From positions 930,001-994,000 of the forward strand of contig NC_014640.1 of NCBI RefSeq assembly GCF_000165835.1: a stretch of DNA of 64,000 nt, read 5' to 3'. Under the pieces are notes generated by a model. The model worked only from the letters and a program-made list of their open reading frames with translations, did no database searches and had not been told where the DNA came from. Shown here piece by piece: positions 27,412 to 36,278 of this stretch. The stretch is from Achromobacter xylosoxidans A8. Its GTDB lineage: Bacteria > Pseudomonadota > Gammaproteobacteria > Burkholderiales > Burkholderiaceae_B. Each line of letters begins with the position of its first letter. The stretch's first letter is position 1. The translations under genes and the position numbers were made by a program.

Positions 27412-28584
27412 TCAAAGCGTAGCCTGGGTGCCCAGGATGGCGGTGGATTGGCTGGACAGGGTGCCGCCGTTGCCGTGCACCAGGGCCAGGTGAGCATCGG
27501 CGACCTGGCGCGCGCCGCATTCGCGGCGCAGTTGGCGGACGGCCTCGATCATGATGAAGACGCCGTACATGCCGGGATGCACGCAGCACAGCCCGCCGCC
27601 GTTGGTGTTGACCGGCAGCGTGCCACCCGGAGCGATGGCGCCGCCGGCGATGAAATCCTTGCTTTCGCCCTTGGCGCAGAAGCCCAGGTCTTCCAGGAAC
27701 AGCAGGGTGTTGATGGTGAAGGCGTCGTACAGCTCCACCACGTCGATGTCCTGGGGCGCCACGCCTGCCATGTCGAAGGCCCGTTTGCCGGACTCGGCCG
27801 CGGCGGTCACGGTCAGGTCTTCCATGGACGATATCTGGCGGTTCCAGACCGCGGTGGCATTGCCCAGCACGTAGACCGGCGGGCGCGGCAGGTCGCGGGC
27901 GCGCTCGGCGCGCACCAGCACATAGGCGCCCGCGCCGTCGGTCACCAGGCAGCAGTCGCGCACGCTGAGCGGGTCGGACACCATGCGGGCCGAGAGGATT
28001 TGCTCCAGCGTGGCGGGCTCGCGCAATTGCGCTTCGGGGTTCAGTTGGGCCCATTGGTTGGCGGCCAGTGCCACCTGCGCCAGGTGCTCGCGGCGCGTGC
28101 CGTACTGATGCATGTGGCGCGCGGCGGCCAAGGCATAGGACGACAGGGGACTCAGCGGTTCGTAAGGCGTTTCGTAGGGCTGCGGATCGAACTGCTTGCG
28201 GACCCGGCCGATCTCGGCGCGGCTCAAGGTGGAGGTGCGCTGCGTGCTGCCGTAGCAGACCAGCACCGCGTTGCACTGGCCGGAGGCCAGCGCATGCAGC
28301 GCCGGCAGCAGGTGCGCGACGAAGCTGGAGCCGCCCAGCATGGTGCTGTCGATGAATGTCGGACGGATGCCCAGATGTTCGATCACCGGCATGGCCCACA
28401 TGGGCGCGGCCACGCTGGCGGTGCAGATGCCGTCGATGTCGCGCATGCTGAGGCCGGCGTCCGCTACCGCGCGCTGCGCGGCCTGCACCAGGATTTCCAT
28501 TTCGGTGTAGCCCGTGGCCTGGCCCAGGCCCGCGTGGCCGACGCCCGCTACCGCCACGGCGCCGCGCAGATCGTTCAGCGTCAT
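27412..28584 (-). CDS. SCPx/Ltp-type thiolase-like protein without nucleophilic Cys
   Basis: A 390-residue thiolase-fold protein of the lipid-transfer (SCPx/Ltp2) subgroup. The site of the usual nucleophilic Cys reads STMLGGSSFVAH, so Cys is absent. Still present are VELYDAFTINTLLFLEDLG, NTNGGGLCCVHPGMYG and HGNGG. Such proteins pair with DUF35 partners; the mycobacterial Ltp2-type enzyme works as a retro-aldolase rather than a thiolase. Its start overlaps the DUF35 stop by 4 bp (ATGA). Substrate unknown. Confidence 0.85.
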   Translation of the reverse strand: MTLNDLRGAVAVAGVGHAGLGQATGYTEMEILVQAAQRAVADAGLSMRDIDGICTASVAAPMWAMPVIEHLGIRPTFIDSTMLGGSSFVAHLLPALHALASGQCNAVLVCYGSTQRTSTLSRAEIGRVRKQFDPQPYETPYEPLSPLSSYALAAARHMHQYGTRREHLAQVALAANQWAQLNPEAQLREPATLEQILSARMVSDPLSVRDCCLVTDGAGAYVLVRAERARDLPRPPVYVLGNATAVWNRQISSMEDLTVTAAAESGKRAFDMAGVAPQDIDVVELYDAFTINTLLFLEDLGFCAKGESKDFIAGGAIAPGGTLPVNTNGGGLCCVHPGMYGVFIMIEAVRQLRRECGARQVADAHLALVHGNGGTLSSQSTAILGTQATL

Positions 28585-28985
28585 GGCGCCTCCTTGTTGG
28601 GAATGAAGACCACCAGGCCGTGACCGGCCTGCTGTGTTACCTGCGCGCGCACCTGCATGCCGATATGCACGGCGTCTGGCGCCACGCCCTCGACCCGGCT
28701 CATCAGCCTGACGCCTTCCCGCAGGTCGATCAGTGCCACGTTGTAGTCGCCGCCTGCCTCGGGCTTGCGGCGCACCACGGTGGTGGAATAGACCTCGCCG
28801 CGCCCGTCGGGCGTGGCCCAGGCGAGCTTGTCCGCGCCGCAGTGGGGGCAGATCATGCGGGGATAGAACACCGCGCGGTCACAGCCCGCGCAATGCTGGA
28901 TGAGGAAGCGGCCTTGGTCCAGCGCCTGGCGGTACTGCGCTTCGACGCCTTGCGGCGCGGCAGCCTGGTGATCGGGAACGGTCAT
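28581..28985 (-). CDS. DUF35 zinc-ribbon/OB-fold protein, thiolase partner
   Basis: A 134-residue protein with a rubredoxin-like zinc ribbon (CAGCDRAVFYPRMICPHCG, two C-x2-C pairs) followed by an OB-fold. DUF35 proteins bind acyl-CoA for a partner thiolase or aldolase; here the partner is the next gene, with translational coupling. I chose the ATG at 28985, giving the usual length; an alternative ATG at 29048 would add 21 residues without family match. Confidence 0.85.
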   Translation of the reverse strand: MTVPDHQAAAPQGVEAQYRQALDQGRFLIQHCAGCDRAVFYPRMICPHCGADKLAWATPDGRGEVYSTTVVRRKPEAGGDYNVALIDLREGVRLMSRVEGVAPDAVHIGMQVRAQVTQQAGHGLVVFIPNKEAP

Positions 28986-29181
28986 GATGCCTACGGGTTC
29001 CAGTGGATGACGCTTGCAAGTGTCGGCACTGGCGGCGGGTTCGGCCATTCTTCATTGCTGAAGCTGGCCTTCTGCCGGCCCGTAGTGGGGCGCCCTATGT
29101 CCAGCGCGAAGCCCGTCTTCGGAAGAGGCAGATTGTCCGGTGCGCCGGGCCGTGGCTAGATAGCGGAAAAGGAGCCCGACC
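28986..29181. promoter_or_regulatory. divergent promoter region between the two acyl-CoA operons
   Basis: The only non-coding gap between the minus-strand DUF35/thiolase operon and the plus-strand dehydrogenase operon. A weak sigma70-like pair TTGTCC (29133-29138) and TAGATA (29157-29162), 18 bp apart, could serve the plus strand. AAAAGGAG is the ribosome-binding site of the first dehydrogenase. Confidence 0.35.
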
Positions 29182-30372
29182 ATGAATCTGACCTGGACGC
29201 CGCAGGAGCGGCTATTCCGCGAAGAAGTGCGCGCCTTCGCCACGGACAAGCTGCCGCAGGACATCCGCGACAAGGTGCTGCGGCACCAGCGGCTGGAGCG
29301 CGATGACTATGTGCGCTGGCACAACATCCTGGCCGACCAGGGCTGGGGCGCGCCGAACTGGCCCGTCGAACATGGCGGCACTGGCTGGAACGCCTTGCAG
29401 CGGCTGATTTTCGAGGTGGAATGCTTCAAGGCCGGCGCACCGCGCCTGTTGCCCTTCGGCTTGTCCATGATCGGCCCGGTCCTGATGAAGTACGGCAGCG
29501 CCGAGCAGCAGGCCAGCCTCCTGCCGCGCATCATCCGCGTCGAGGACTGGTGGTGCCAGGGCTACTCCGAGCCCGGCTCGGGGTCCGATCTTGCTTCGCT
29601 CTCGACCCGCGCGGTGCGCGATGGCGACGCCTACATCGTCAACGGCCAGAAGACCTGGACCACGCTGGCACAGTACGCCGACTGGATGTTCTGCCTGGTC
29701 CGCACCGATCCCGAGGCCCGCGCGCAGCGCGGTATTTCGATGCTGCTGCTGGACATGCGTACGCCGGGCGTGACCGTGCGTCCCATCCGTACGCTGGACG
29801 GCGGACACGACGTGAACGAGGTCTGGCTGGAAAACGTGCGCGTGCCGGCGGCCAATCTGGTGGGCGTGGAGAACCAGGGCTGGACTTATGCCAAGTACCT
29901 GCTGGGCCATGAACGCACCGGCATCGCGGGCCTGGGCCATTGTCACCGTGAGCTGGGCATCCTCAAGCGCATGGCTGCGGACGCGAGTTCCCGCGGCAAA
30001 CCGCTGCTTTCGGACAGCCGGTTCCGCGACCGCATTTCGCGCATCGAGGTCGACATCATGGCGCTGGAAATGCTGCTGCTGCGCGTGGCGTCCAGCAACG
30101 ACGGCACGCCGGGGCCGGAAGCCTCGGTGTTGAAGATCCGCGGCTCCGAGATCCAGCAGGACCTGGCCATGTTGCAGATGGAGGTGGCGGGGCCGGACGC
30201 CTGGCCCTACGACCCCGATTGGCTGGAGGCCGGCAACGGCTACGGCGGCCCGGGACCCGAAATGGCGGCCGCGGCCGGCGCGGGCTATGCCGATATGCGC
30301 AAGACCTCGATCTACGGCGGCACCACCGAAGTGCAGAAGGGCATCATCGCCCGCCTGGTGCTGGGCCTGTAG
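29182..30372 (+). CDS. acyl-CoA dehydrogenase, PimC-like large subunit
   Basis: A 396-residue flavin dehydrogenase resembling the large subunit of pimeloyl-CoA dehydrogenase. The core has YSEPGSGSDLASL and NGQKTWTTLAQYADW (flavin/substrate region), with IYGGTTEVQKGI near the end. At the MCAD catalytic-Glu position (YEGT) the sequence reads YGGT, as in relatives that use another base. It is directly followed by a smaller paralogue, so an alpha2beta2 enzyme is likely. First gene of a three-gene operon ending in a crotonase. Confidence 0.88.
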   Translation: MNLTWTPQERLFREEVRAFATDKLPQDIRDKVLRHQRLERDDYVRWHNILADQGWGAPNWPVEHGGTGWNALQRLIFEVECFKAGAPRLLPFGLSMIGPVLMKYGSAEQQASLLPRIIRVEDWWCQGYSEPGSGSDLASLSTRAVRDGDAYIVNGQKTWTTLAQYADWMFCLVRTDPEARAQRGISMLLLDMRTPGVTVRPIRTLDGGHDVNEVWLENVRVPAANLVGVENQGWTYAKYLLGHERTGIAGLGHCHRELGILKRMAADASSRGKPLLSDSRFRDRISRIEVDIMALEMLLLRVASSNDGTPGPEASVLKIRGSEIQQDLAMLQMEVAGPDAWPYDPDWLEAGNGYGGPGPEMAAAAGAGYADMRKTSIYGGTTEVQKGIIARLVLGL

Positions 30373-30407
30373 GCCCGGTCTCGCGCAACCCGACAGGAAT
30401 ACGACGC

Positions 30408-31520
30408 ATGGATTTCATCTATACCGAAGAACAGCGCATGCTGGCCGACAGCCTGCGGCGCCTGGTGGACCAGGAATGGACGCACGCGCGCCGCCGCGCC
30501 CGCCAGGCTGCGGGCAAGCTGGATGCCGACGCGTGGGCCGCGCTGGCGGAGCTGGGCGTGCTGGGCCTGACCATTCCGCAGGATTTCGGCGGGTTCGGCG
30601 AAGTGCCGGCCAGCCTGCTGCCGGTGCATGTGGAACTGGGCCGCGGGCTGGTGTCCGAGCCGGTCATCCCCAGCGCGGTCATGGGCGCGGCGCTGCTGGA
30701 CGCCTGCGGCGGCGAGGCGCGCGGCCTGTGGCTGCCGGCCATCGCCTCGGGCGACGCCATCGTCAGCGTGGCGTACCAGGAACCCGGCCGCCGCTATGAG
30801 GCCGATCCGCGCGATTGCCGCGCCGCCAAGATCGCCGAAGGCTGGCGCCTGGACGGCGTCAAGCATCTGGTCTGGCACGGCGCCGCGGCCACGGCATGGC
30901 TGGTCAGCGCGCGCGGCGATGATGGCCAGTCCTTGCTGCTGGCGGTGCCGGCCGGCACGGCGGGTGTGCAGCTCACCGATACGCCCACGCTGGACGGCGC
31001 GCGCTGCGCCCGGCTGGATCTGAAGTCGGTCAGCCTGCCGCCCGACGCCTTGCTGGCCGAAGGCGCCGCCGCGGACGAGGCCCTGGCCCAGGCGCTGCAG
31101 TGGGGCACGGCCGCGCTGTGCGCGCATGCGGCGGGCGCAATGGAACGGCTGCTGGAGATCACCGTCGACTATCTCAAGGCGCGCAAGCAGTTCGGCCAGC
31201 CGCTGGCCTCGTTCCAGGCCTTGCAGCATCGCCTGGCGGAGATGCTGGTGGCCAAGGAGCTGGCTTTGTCCATGGCCTATGTGGCGGTGGCGGCCCTGAC
31301 CGAAACCGACGCTGCCCAGCGCCGCCGCATGATCGCGTCGGCCAAGCTGGAGGCCGCGCGCGCCGGCCGCCTGGTGGCGCAGATGGCGGTACAGCTGCAT
31401 GGCGGCATGGGCATGACCGACGAACTGGACGTGGGCGACTACTTCAAGCGGCTTACCGTGGTGGACCAGTTGCTGGGCGATACCGCCGAGCAACTGGCCG
31501 TGCTGGAGGAACTGGCATGA
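30408..31520 (+). CDS. acyl-CoA dehydrogenase, PimD-like small subunit
   Basis: A 370-residue paralogue of the preceding gene. It starts MDFIYTEEQRMLADS, typical of the PimD side of such pairs, with QLHGGMGMTDELDVGDYFKR near the C-terminus. The usual loop that contacts FAD (SEPGSGSD) is replaced by AYQEPGRRYEADP, which fits a non-catalytic or half-site partner. An AGGA site precedes the ATG. The crotonase ATG overlaps its stop. Confidence 0.87.
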   Translation: MDFIYTEEQRMLADSLRRLVDQEWTHARRRARQAAGKLDADAWAALAELGVLGLTIPQDFGGFGEVPASLLPVHVELGRGLVSEPVIPSAVMGAALLDACGGEARGLWLPAIASGDAIVSVAYQEPGRRYEADPRDCRAAKIAEGWRLDGVKHLVWHGAAATAWLVSARGDDGQSLLLAVPAGTAGVQLTDTPTLDGARCARLDLKSVSLPPDALLAEGAAADEALAQALQWGTAALCAHAAGAMERLLEITVDYLKARKQFGQPLASFQALQHRLAEMLVAKELALSMAYVAVAALTETDAAQRRRMIASAKLEAARAGRLVAQMAVQLHGGMGMTDELDVGDYFKRLTVVDQLLGDTAEQLAVLEELA

Positions 31521-32335
31521 GCGCGGCGGCGACCCAGGCCGACGGCGGCTATACCCAGATCCGCTTCACGCTGGAACGGGGCGTGGGCGTCATCACCCTG
31601 AACCGGCCCGACCGGCTGAATAGTTTCACGGAAGTGATGCATGCCGAACTGGCGCGAGCGCTGGACGTGATGGAGTCCGACAGTGGCCTGCGTGGCCTGA
31701 TCATCACCGGCGCGGGGCGGGGTTTTTGCGCGGGCCAGGATCTCGGCGAGCGCAAGCCGGCCGAGGACGGCGAGCGCCGCGATCTGAGCCTGATCCTGGA
31801 AAAATGCTATCGGCCCCTGATCACCCGGTTGCGCGCCTTGCCCGTGCCCGTGGTGTGCGTGATGAACGGCGTCGCGGCCGGCGCCGGCGCCAGCCTGGCG
31901 CTGGCCTGCGACGTGGTGTTCGCGGTGGAGTCGGCGCGCTTCATCCAGGCCTTCAGCAAGATCGGCTTGCTGCCGGATGCCGGCGGCACCTGGTTCCTGC
32001 CGCGCCTGGTGGGCTCCGCCCGGGCCATGGGCGCGGCGCTGTTTGGTGAAGCGCTCAGCGCCCGGCAGGCGGAAGCATGGGGGCTGATCTGGCGCGTGGT
32101 GCCGGACGAGGCGCTGGCGGCGACGCTGGCGGAAGTCAACGATACGCTGGCGGCCGGTCCTAGCCGCGCCTATGCGGCCACCAAGGCCGCGCTGCACGCT
32201 TCCAGCGGCAATACGCTGGCGCAGCAGTTCGATCTCGAATGCCGCTTGCAGCGCGAACTGGGCTACACCGACGACTACCTGGAAGGCATGCGGGCGTTCG
32301 CGCAAAAGCGCCCGCCGGCATTCACCGGCACCTGA
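31517..32335 (+). CDS. PaaG-like enoyl-CoA hydratase/isomerase
   Basis: A 272-residue crotonase. GRGFCAGQDLGER, VMNGVAAGAGASLALACDVV and SKIGLLPDAGGTWFLPRLVG are close to PaaG, the ring-isomerising enzyme of phenylacetate degradation. No other paa genes are nearby, so PaaG-type isomerisation of a different enoyl-CoA is more likely than phenylacetate use. ATGA overlap with the PimD-like gene shows operon membership. Confidence 0.88.
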   Translation: MSAAATQADGGYTQIRFTLERGVGVITLNRPDRLNSFTEVMHAELARALDVMESDSGLRGLIITGAGRGFCAGQDLGERKPAEDGERRDLSLILEKCYRPLITRLRALPVPVVCVMNGVAAGAGASLALACDVVFAVESARFIQAFSKIGLLPDAGGTWFLPRLVGSARAMGAALFGEALSARQAEAWGLIWRVVPDEALAATLAEVNDTLAAGPSRAYAATKAALHASSGNTLAQQFDLECRLQRELGYTDDYLEGMRAFAQKRPPAFTGT

Positions 32336-32351
32336 GGCTTGCGGGCGGCCT

Positions 32352-33245
32352 TCAGGGCGCCCGCGGCGCCTGAATCTGTTCGATGAGTTCGCGCGCGCAG
32401 CCCGGCAGGGCGTCGATGTCGCGCACCAGCAACTTGCGTTCGCGCACCACCCAGGGTTCGTCCAGCTCGACCACGCGCAGTTTCATGTCGGCGCCATAGC
32501 GCCGCGCCGCGGAGTCGGGGATGACGCCGATGCCCACGCCTGCCTGCACCATCCGGCAGATGGAATCGAAGCTGTAGAGCTGGATGCGCTGGGGCAGGCG
32601 CTGGCCGACCTGGTCCAGCTGGTCGCGCAGGAAGGCGACCAGGGTGGAGCCTTCGTGCATGGTGATGAAGGGATAGCGCACCGCCTCGGCCAGCTTGATC
32701 TTTTCCTGGTCCTGCAGCGGATGGCCGTTGGGCACCACCAGCACCAGCTTGTCGGTGCTGAAGTGGATGGTCTGCAAATCGGGGGCGTCCACCGGGCCGG
32801 CCACGATGCCCAGGTCGGTGGTGCCGTCCAGCACGCCGCGCACGATATCGCGGGTCAGGCGTTCCTGCAGGTCCACGGTGACGCCGGGGTGGGCGGACAG
32901 GAATTGCGCCAGGATGTCTGGCATGAATTCCGTGACTGCCGTGGTGTTGGCGAAGATGCGAATGTGGCCGGCGTCGCCGTCGGCCTGTTCCTGGAAGTCA
33001 TGTTTCAGGTGGTCCACCTGGCGCATGATGACCCGCGCGTGCTGCAGCAGCTTCTGGCCCGCAGGCGTGATTTCCACGCCGCGGCTGTCGCGGTACAGGA
33101 GGCGGGTATTGAGTTGGTTCTCCAGCGCCTTGATGCGCACGCTGACGGCCGCCAGGGACAGGTGCGCCCGCTTGGCCGCCTGGGTCAGGCTGGGGGATTC
33201 GGCGATGTGGATGAACAGGCGTAGGTCGGCGAGGTCGAAGTGCAT
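32352..33245 (-). CDS. LysR-family regulator of the adjacent CoA operon
   Basis: A 297-residue LTTR with the HTH in LRLFIHIAESPSLTQAAKRAH. It is divergent, across 150 bp, from the hydratase/CoA-transferase/CitE-like operon and so probably its activator. The place and operon content match the LysR regulators next to itaconate degradation genes. The ATG at 33245 is chosen because the HTH starts right after it. Confidence 0.9.
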   Translation of the reverse strand: MHFDLADLRLFIHIAESPSLTQAAKRAHLSLAAVSVRIKALENQLNTRLLYRDSRGVEITPAGQKLLQHARVIMRQVDHLKHDFQEQADGDAGHIRIFANTTAVTEFMPDILAQFLSAHPGVTVDLQERLTRDIVRGVLDGTTDLGIVAGPVDAPDLQTIHFSTDKLVLVVPNGHPLQDQEKIKLAEAVRYPFITMHEGSTLVAFLRDQLDQVGQRLPQRIQLYSFDSICRMVQAGVGIGVIPDSAARRYGADMKLRVVELDEPWVVRERKLLVRDIDALPGCARELIEQIQAPRAP

Positions 33246-33395
33246 GGGCCATATATTACGGCGCGCGGCGGCGGGCCGGGAGGCGGACGCCCGATTCAGG
33301 CGGCGCAAACCCCGCCTTGAGCAAAAACGAATTCACAAGCGGGACGGCTTGCGGGCATGCTTCAGTCTGTAAAAACCCCAGCAGAGGATATCGGC
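33246..33395. promoter_or_regulatory. divergent promoter region of the putative itaconate operon
   Basis: Contains a GC-rich stretch and an AT-rich block (CTTGAGCAAAAACGAATTCA and nearby). AGAGGA serves as the hydratase ribosome-binding site. The LysR operator is expected here; I could not define it. Confidence 0.35.
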
Positions 33396-34226
33396 ATGAC
33401 ATCTACAGATCCGGCCGCATGGATCGGCAGCGGTGAACGCAAGACGGACGCCATGGACCCCGGCCATGCCGCGCGCATCGCGGCCACGCTGGGCGGCCCC
33501 GCACCGGCCCAGGGCGATGCCTTGCCTCCGCTGTGGCAATGGGCGTTCTTCATTTCCACGGTGGACATGGACGGGCTGGGGACAGATGGCCATCCGGCGC
33601 GCGGCGGCTTCCTGCCGCCGGCCCAGGACCGCAACCGCATGTGGGCGGGCGGCCGGGTGGAGTTCCGCCAGCCGCTGAAGGTTGGCGTGCCCGCGGAACG
33701 CGAGTCCACCGTGATCGACGTCAAGGAAAAAGCGGGGCGCACCGGCGCGCTGCTGTTCGTGACGGTGCGGCATGAGTTCCGCCAGGAAGGCGTAGTGGCC
33801 ATCCACGAAGAACAGGACATCGTCTACCGTCAGCCGACCCCGCCCAAGCTCAGCGGCAGCGAGCCCGCGCCGCAGGCCCAATGGCGCGATACCGTCGAGC
33901 CGTCGCCGGTGCTGCTGTTCCGCTATTCGGCGGTGACCTTCAACGGCCATCGCATCCATTACGACCATCCCTACGTGACCGGGACCGAGGGCTATCCCGG
34001 GCTGGTGGTGCACGGTCCGCTGATCGCCACGGAGATGGTCGCCGCCTTTACCCGGGCCCACCCGCAGGCGCGCCTGACCCATCTGGCGTATCGCGGCCTG
34101 CGTCCGCTGATTGCGCCCACGCCCTTCCAGGTGGCTGGCCGCTTGACCGAACCGGGCGTGGCCCAGCTCTGGGCCGAGCAGGACGGCACGCTGGCCCACC
34201 AAGCTGAACTGAGGTTTACCGAATGA
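33396..34226 (+). CDS. hot-dog hydratase, itaconyl-CoA / mesaconyl-C4-CoA hydratase type
   Basis: A 276-residue protein with an N-terminal FAS1-like dehydratase domain (WIGSGERKTDAMDPGHAARI) and a MaoC-like C-terminal half. The sequence style is that of mesaconyl-C4-CoA hydratases. With the two next genes it fits the middle step of itaconate use, itaconyl-CoA to (S)-citramalyl-CoA. Its stop overlaps the start of the CoA-transferase. Other C5-dicarboxyl-CoA hydratase roles remain possible. Confidence 0.78.
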   Translation: MTSTDPAAWIGSGERKTDAMDPGHAARIAATLGGPAPAQGDALPPLWQWAFFISTVDMDGLGTDGHPARGGFLPPAQDRNRMWAGGRVEFRQPLKVGVPAERESTVIDVKEKAGRTGALLFVTVRHEFRQEGVVAIHEEQDIVYRQPTPPKLSGSEPAPQAQWRDTVEPSPVLLFRYSAVTFNGHRIHYDHPYVTGTEGYPGLVVHGPLIATEMVAAFTRAHPQARLTHLAYRGLRPLIAPTPFQVAGRLTEPGVAQLWAEQDGTLAHQAELRFTE

Positions 34227-35416
34227 GCATCGAGGCCCCCCGTCCCCTGGACGGCATCACCGTCGTCAGCCTGGAACACGCCATTGCCGCGCCGTTCTGC
34301 ACCCGCCAGCTGGCGGACATGGGCGCGCGCGTCATCAAGATCGAACGCCCCGGTGGCGGCGACTTCGCCCGCGGCTACGACGAGCGCGTGCGCGGCCTGT
34401 CCTCGCATTTCGTCTGGACCAACCGGTCCAAGGAAAGCCTGACGCTGGACCTCAAGCGCGAGGAGGCGGGCGGCGTGATGGAGCGCCTGCTGGAGACGGC
34501 CGACGTGCTGGTGCAGAATCTGGCGCCAGGCGCCGCCGCGCGCCTGGGCCTGTCTTTTGATGCCCTGCACAAAAAGTACCCGCGCCTGATCGTCTGCGAC
34601 ATCTCGGGCTACGGCGAGGGCGGGCCCTACCAGGACAAGAAGGCCTACGACCTGCTGATCCAGAGCGAAAGCGGCTTCCTGTCGGTGACCGGCACCAAGG
34701 ACGATCCGGTCAAGGCCGGCTGTTCCATCGCCGACATCTCCGCCGGCATGTACGCCTATTCCGCGATCCTGAACGCCTTGCTGCTGCGACAGAAAACGGG
34801 CCTGGGCAGCCGCCTGGACGTCTCCATGCTGGAAAGCATGGTCGAGTGGATGGGATTCCCCATGTATTACGCGTTCGAGGGCGGCACGCCGCCTGTGCGC
34901 GCGGGCGCGGCGCACGCGTCCATCTATCCCTACGGCCCGTTCCCCGTGGGCGACGGCGCCACCATCATGCTGGGCCTGCAGAACGAGCGCGAGTGGCGCG
35001 TGTTCTGCGCCCAGGTGCTGCGCCAGGCGGAACTGGCGGAAGACCCGCGCTTCATCTCCAATTCGCTGCGTACCGCCAACCGCGATGACTTGCGCGCGCT
35101 GATCGTGGCTGCGTTCGCCGACTTGTCCATTGAACAGGTGACGCAGCGGCTGGAAGACGCGCAGATCGCCAACGCGCGCGTCAACGACATGGCCGGCGTC
35201 TGGGCGCACCCGCAGCTACAGGCCCGCGGCCGCTGGAGCCAGGTCGACAGCCCCGCAGGCGTTCTGCCCGCGCTGCTGCCCCCGGCCAGCAGCAACGCCT
35301 TCGCGCCGCGTATGGCGGCGGTGCCCGCGGTGGGCCAAAATACCGATGCGGTGCTAGCATCATTGGGATACGCGCCCGATCAGGTGGCGCAGTTCCATGC
35401 ATCGGAGGTCGTGTGA
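34223..35416 (+). CDS. class III CoA-transferase, itaconate CoA-transferase type
   Basis: A 397-residue CaiB/BaiF enzyme. The active Asp is about residue 171 in GCSIADISAGMYAY, a form seen in succinyl-CoA:dicarboxylate CoA-transferases acting on mesaconate or itaconate. ATGA overlap upstream and GTGA overlap downstream lock it into the operon. It would form itaconyl-CoA from itaconate and succinyl-CoA. Confidence 0.82.
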   Translation: MSIEAPRPLDGITVVSLEHAIAAPFCTRQLADMGARVIKIERPGGGDFARGYDERVRGLSSHFVWTNRSKESLTLDLKREEAGGVMERLLETADVLVQNLAPGAAARLGLSFDALHKKYPRLIVCDISGYGEGGPYQDKKAYDLLIQSESGFLSVTGTKDDPVKAGCSIADISAGMYAYSAILNALLLRQKTGLGSRLDVSMLESMVEWMGFPMYYAFEGGTPPVRAGAAHASIYPYGPFPVGDGATIMLGLQNEREWRVFCAQVLRQAELAEDPRFISNSLRTANRDDLRALIVAAFADLSIEQVTQRLEDAQIANARVNDMAGVWAHPQLQARGRWSQVDSPAGVLPALLPPASSNAFAPRMAAVPAVGQNTDAVLASLGYAPDQVAQFHASEVV

Positions 35417-36246
35417 CGCATCCCGTTGTCCGTAGCGCGCTGTTCGTGCCGGCTTCGCGCCCCGAGCGCATTCCCAAGGCGCTGGCCGCCGGGGCCGACG
35501 CCGTCATTGTCGATCTGGAAGATGCGGTGGAGCATCTGGCCAAGGCCTCCGCGCGGGAAGCGCTGTGCGATTTCCTGGGAACGAATCCCGGCGCGCGGCT
35601 GTGGGTGCGGATCAACGATGCCTCCACTTCCTGGCACGACGACGACCTCAAGGCCTGCCGCGGCAAGCCCGGGGTGGCCGGCGTGCTGCTGCCCAAGGCC
35701 GAAAGCCTGGCGCAGGTGCGCCACGTGGTCCAGGCGGGTCTGCGCGTGATTCCCATTCTGGAAAGCGCCCAGGGCATACTCAATGTTGCTGAAGTCGCCG
35801 CCACCCCCGGGGTCGAGCGCCTGGCGTTCGGCAGCCTGGATTACGGCCTGGACTTGGGATTGACACCCGATACGCCGGGCGCGGAGACGGTGCTGGACCA
35901 GGCGCGCGTGCAGGTGCTGCTGCACAGCCGCGCCGCCGGCCTGGCGCCGGCCCTGGACGGCGTGTTCCCGGGCGTCCAGGATCAGTCCGGGCTGGCGCAC
36001 GCCGCGGCTCGCGCGCAGCAGATGGGGTTCGGCGGCATGCTGTGCATCCATCCCACGCAGGTGCCGGTGATCCATGCGGCCTTCGTGCCTGCGGCGCAGG
36101 AACTGGCATGGGCGCGCCGCGTCATCGCCACGCACCGCGACACCTCGGCCGGCACCTTCATGCTGGACGGCAAGATGGTCGACGCGCCCGTCATCGCGCG
36201 CGCGCGGCTGGTGCTGGCGCAGGCGGGCGAAACCACCGGTTTCTAG
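35413..36246 (+). CDS. CitE-like CoA-ester lyase, citramalyl-CoA lyase type
   Basis: A 277-residue HpcH/HpaI-family aldolase of the CitE-like branch. Mg and CoA residues are in VDLEDAVEHL, VLLPKAES, PILESAQGI and FGSLDYGLDLG. In the itaconate route the lyase splits (S)-citramalyl-CoA into acetyl-CoA and pyruvate. Malyl- or citryl-CoA cleavage cannot be excluded. The start is GTG, overlapping the CoA-transferase stop. Confidence 0.82.
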   Translation: MTHPVVRSALFVPASRPERIPKALAAGADAVIVDLEDAVEHLAKASAREALCDFLGTNPGARLWVRINDASTSWHDDDLKACRGKPGVAGVLLPKAESLAQVRHVVQAGLRVIPILESAQGILNVAEVAATPGVERLAFGSLDYGLDLGLTPDTPGAETVLDQARVQVLLHSRAAGLAPALDGVFPGVQDQSGLAHAAARAQQMGFGGMLCIHPTQVPVIHAAFVPAAQELAWARRVIATHRDTSAGTFMLDGKMVDAPVIARARLVLAQAGETTGF

Positions 36247-36278
36247 GCCGGTTCCGATCACTTCTTTCCGGCAGGTCT

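Noticed and set aside
31517..32335. Phenylacetate (paa) pathway assignment from the PaaG-like crotonase
   Set aside because: None of paaABCDE, paaK, paaZ or paaH-type genes is in the window; the neighbours belong to another acyl-CoA route.
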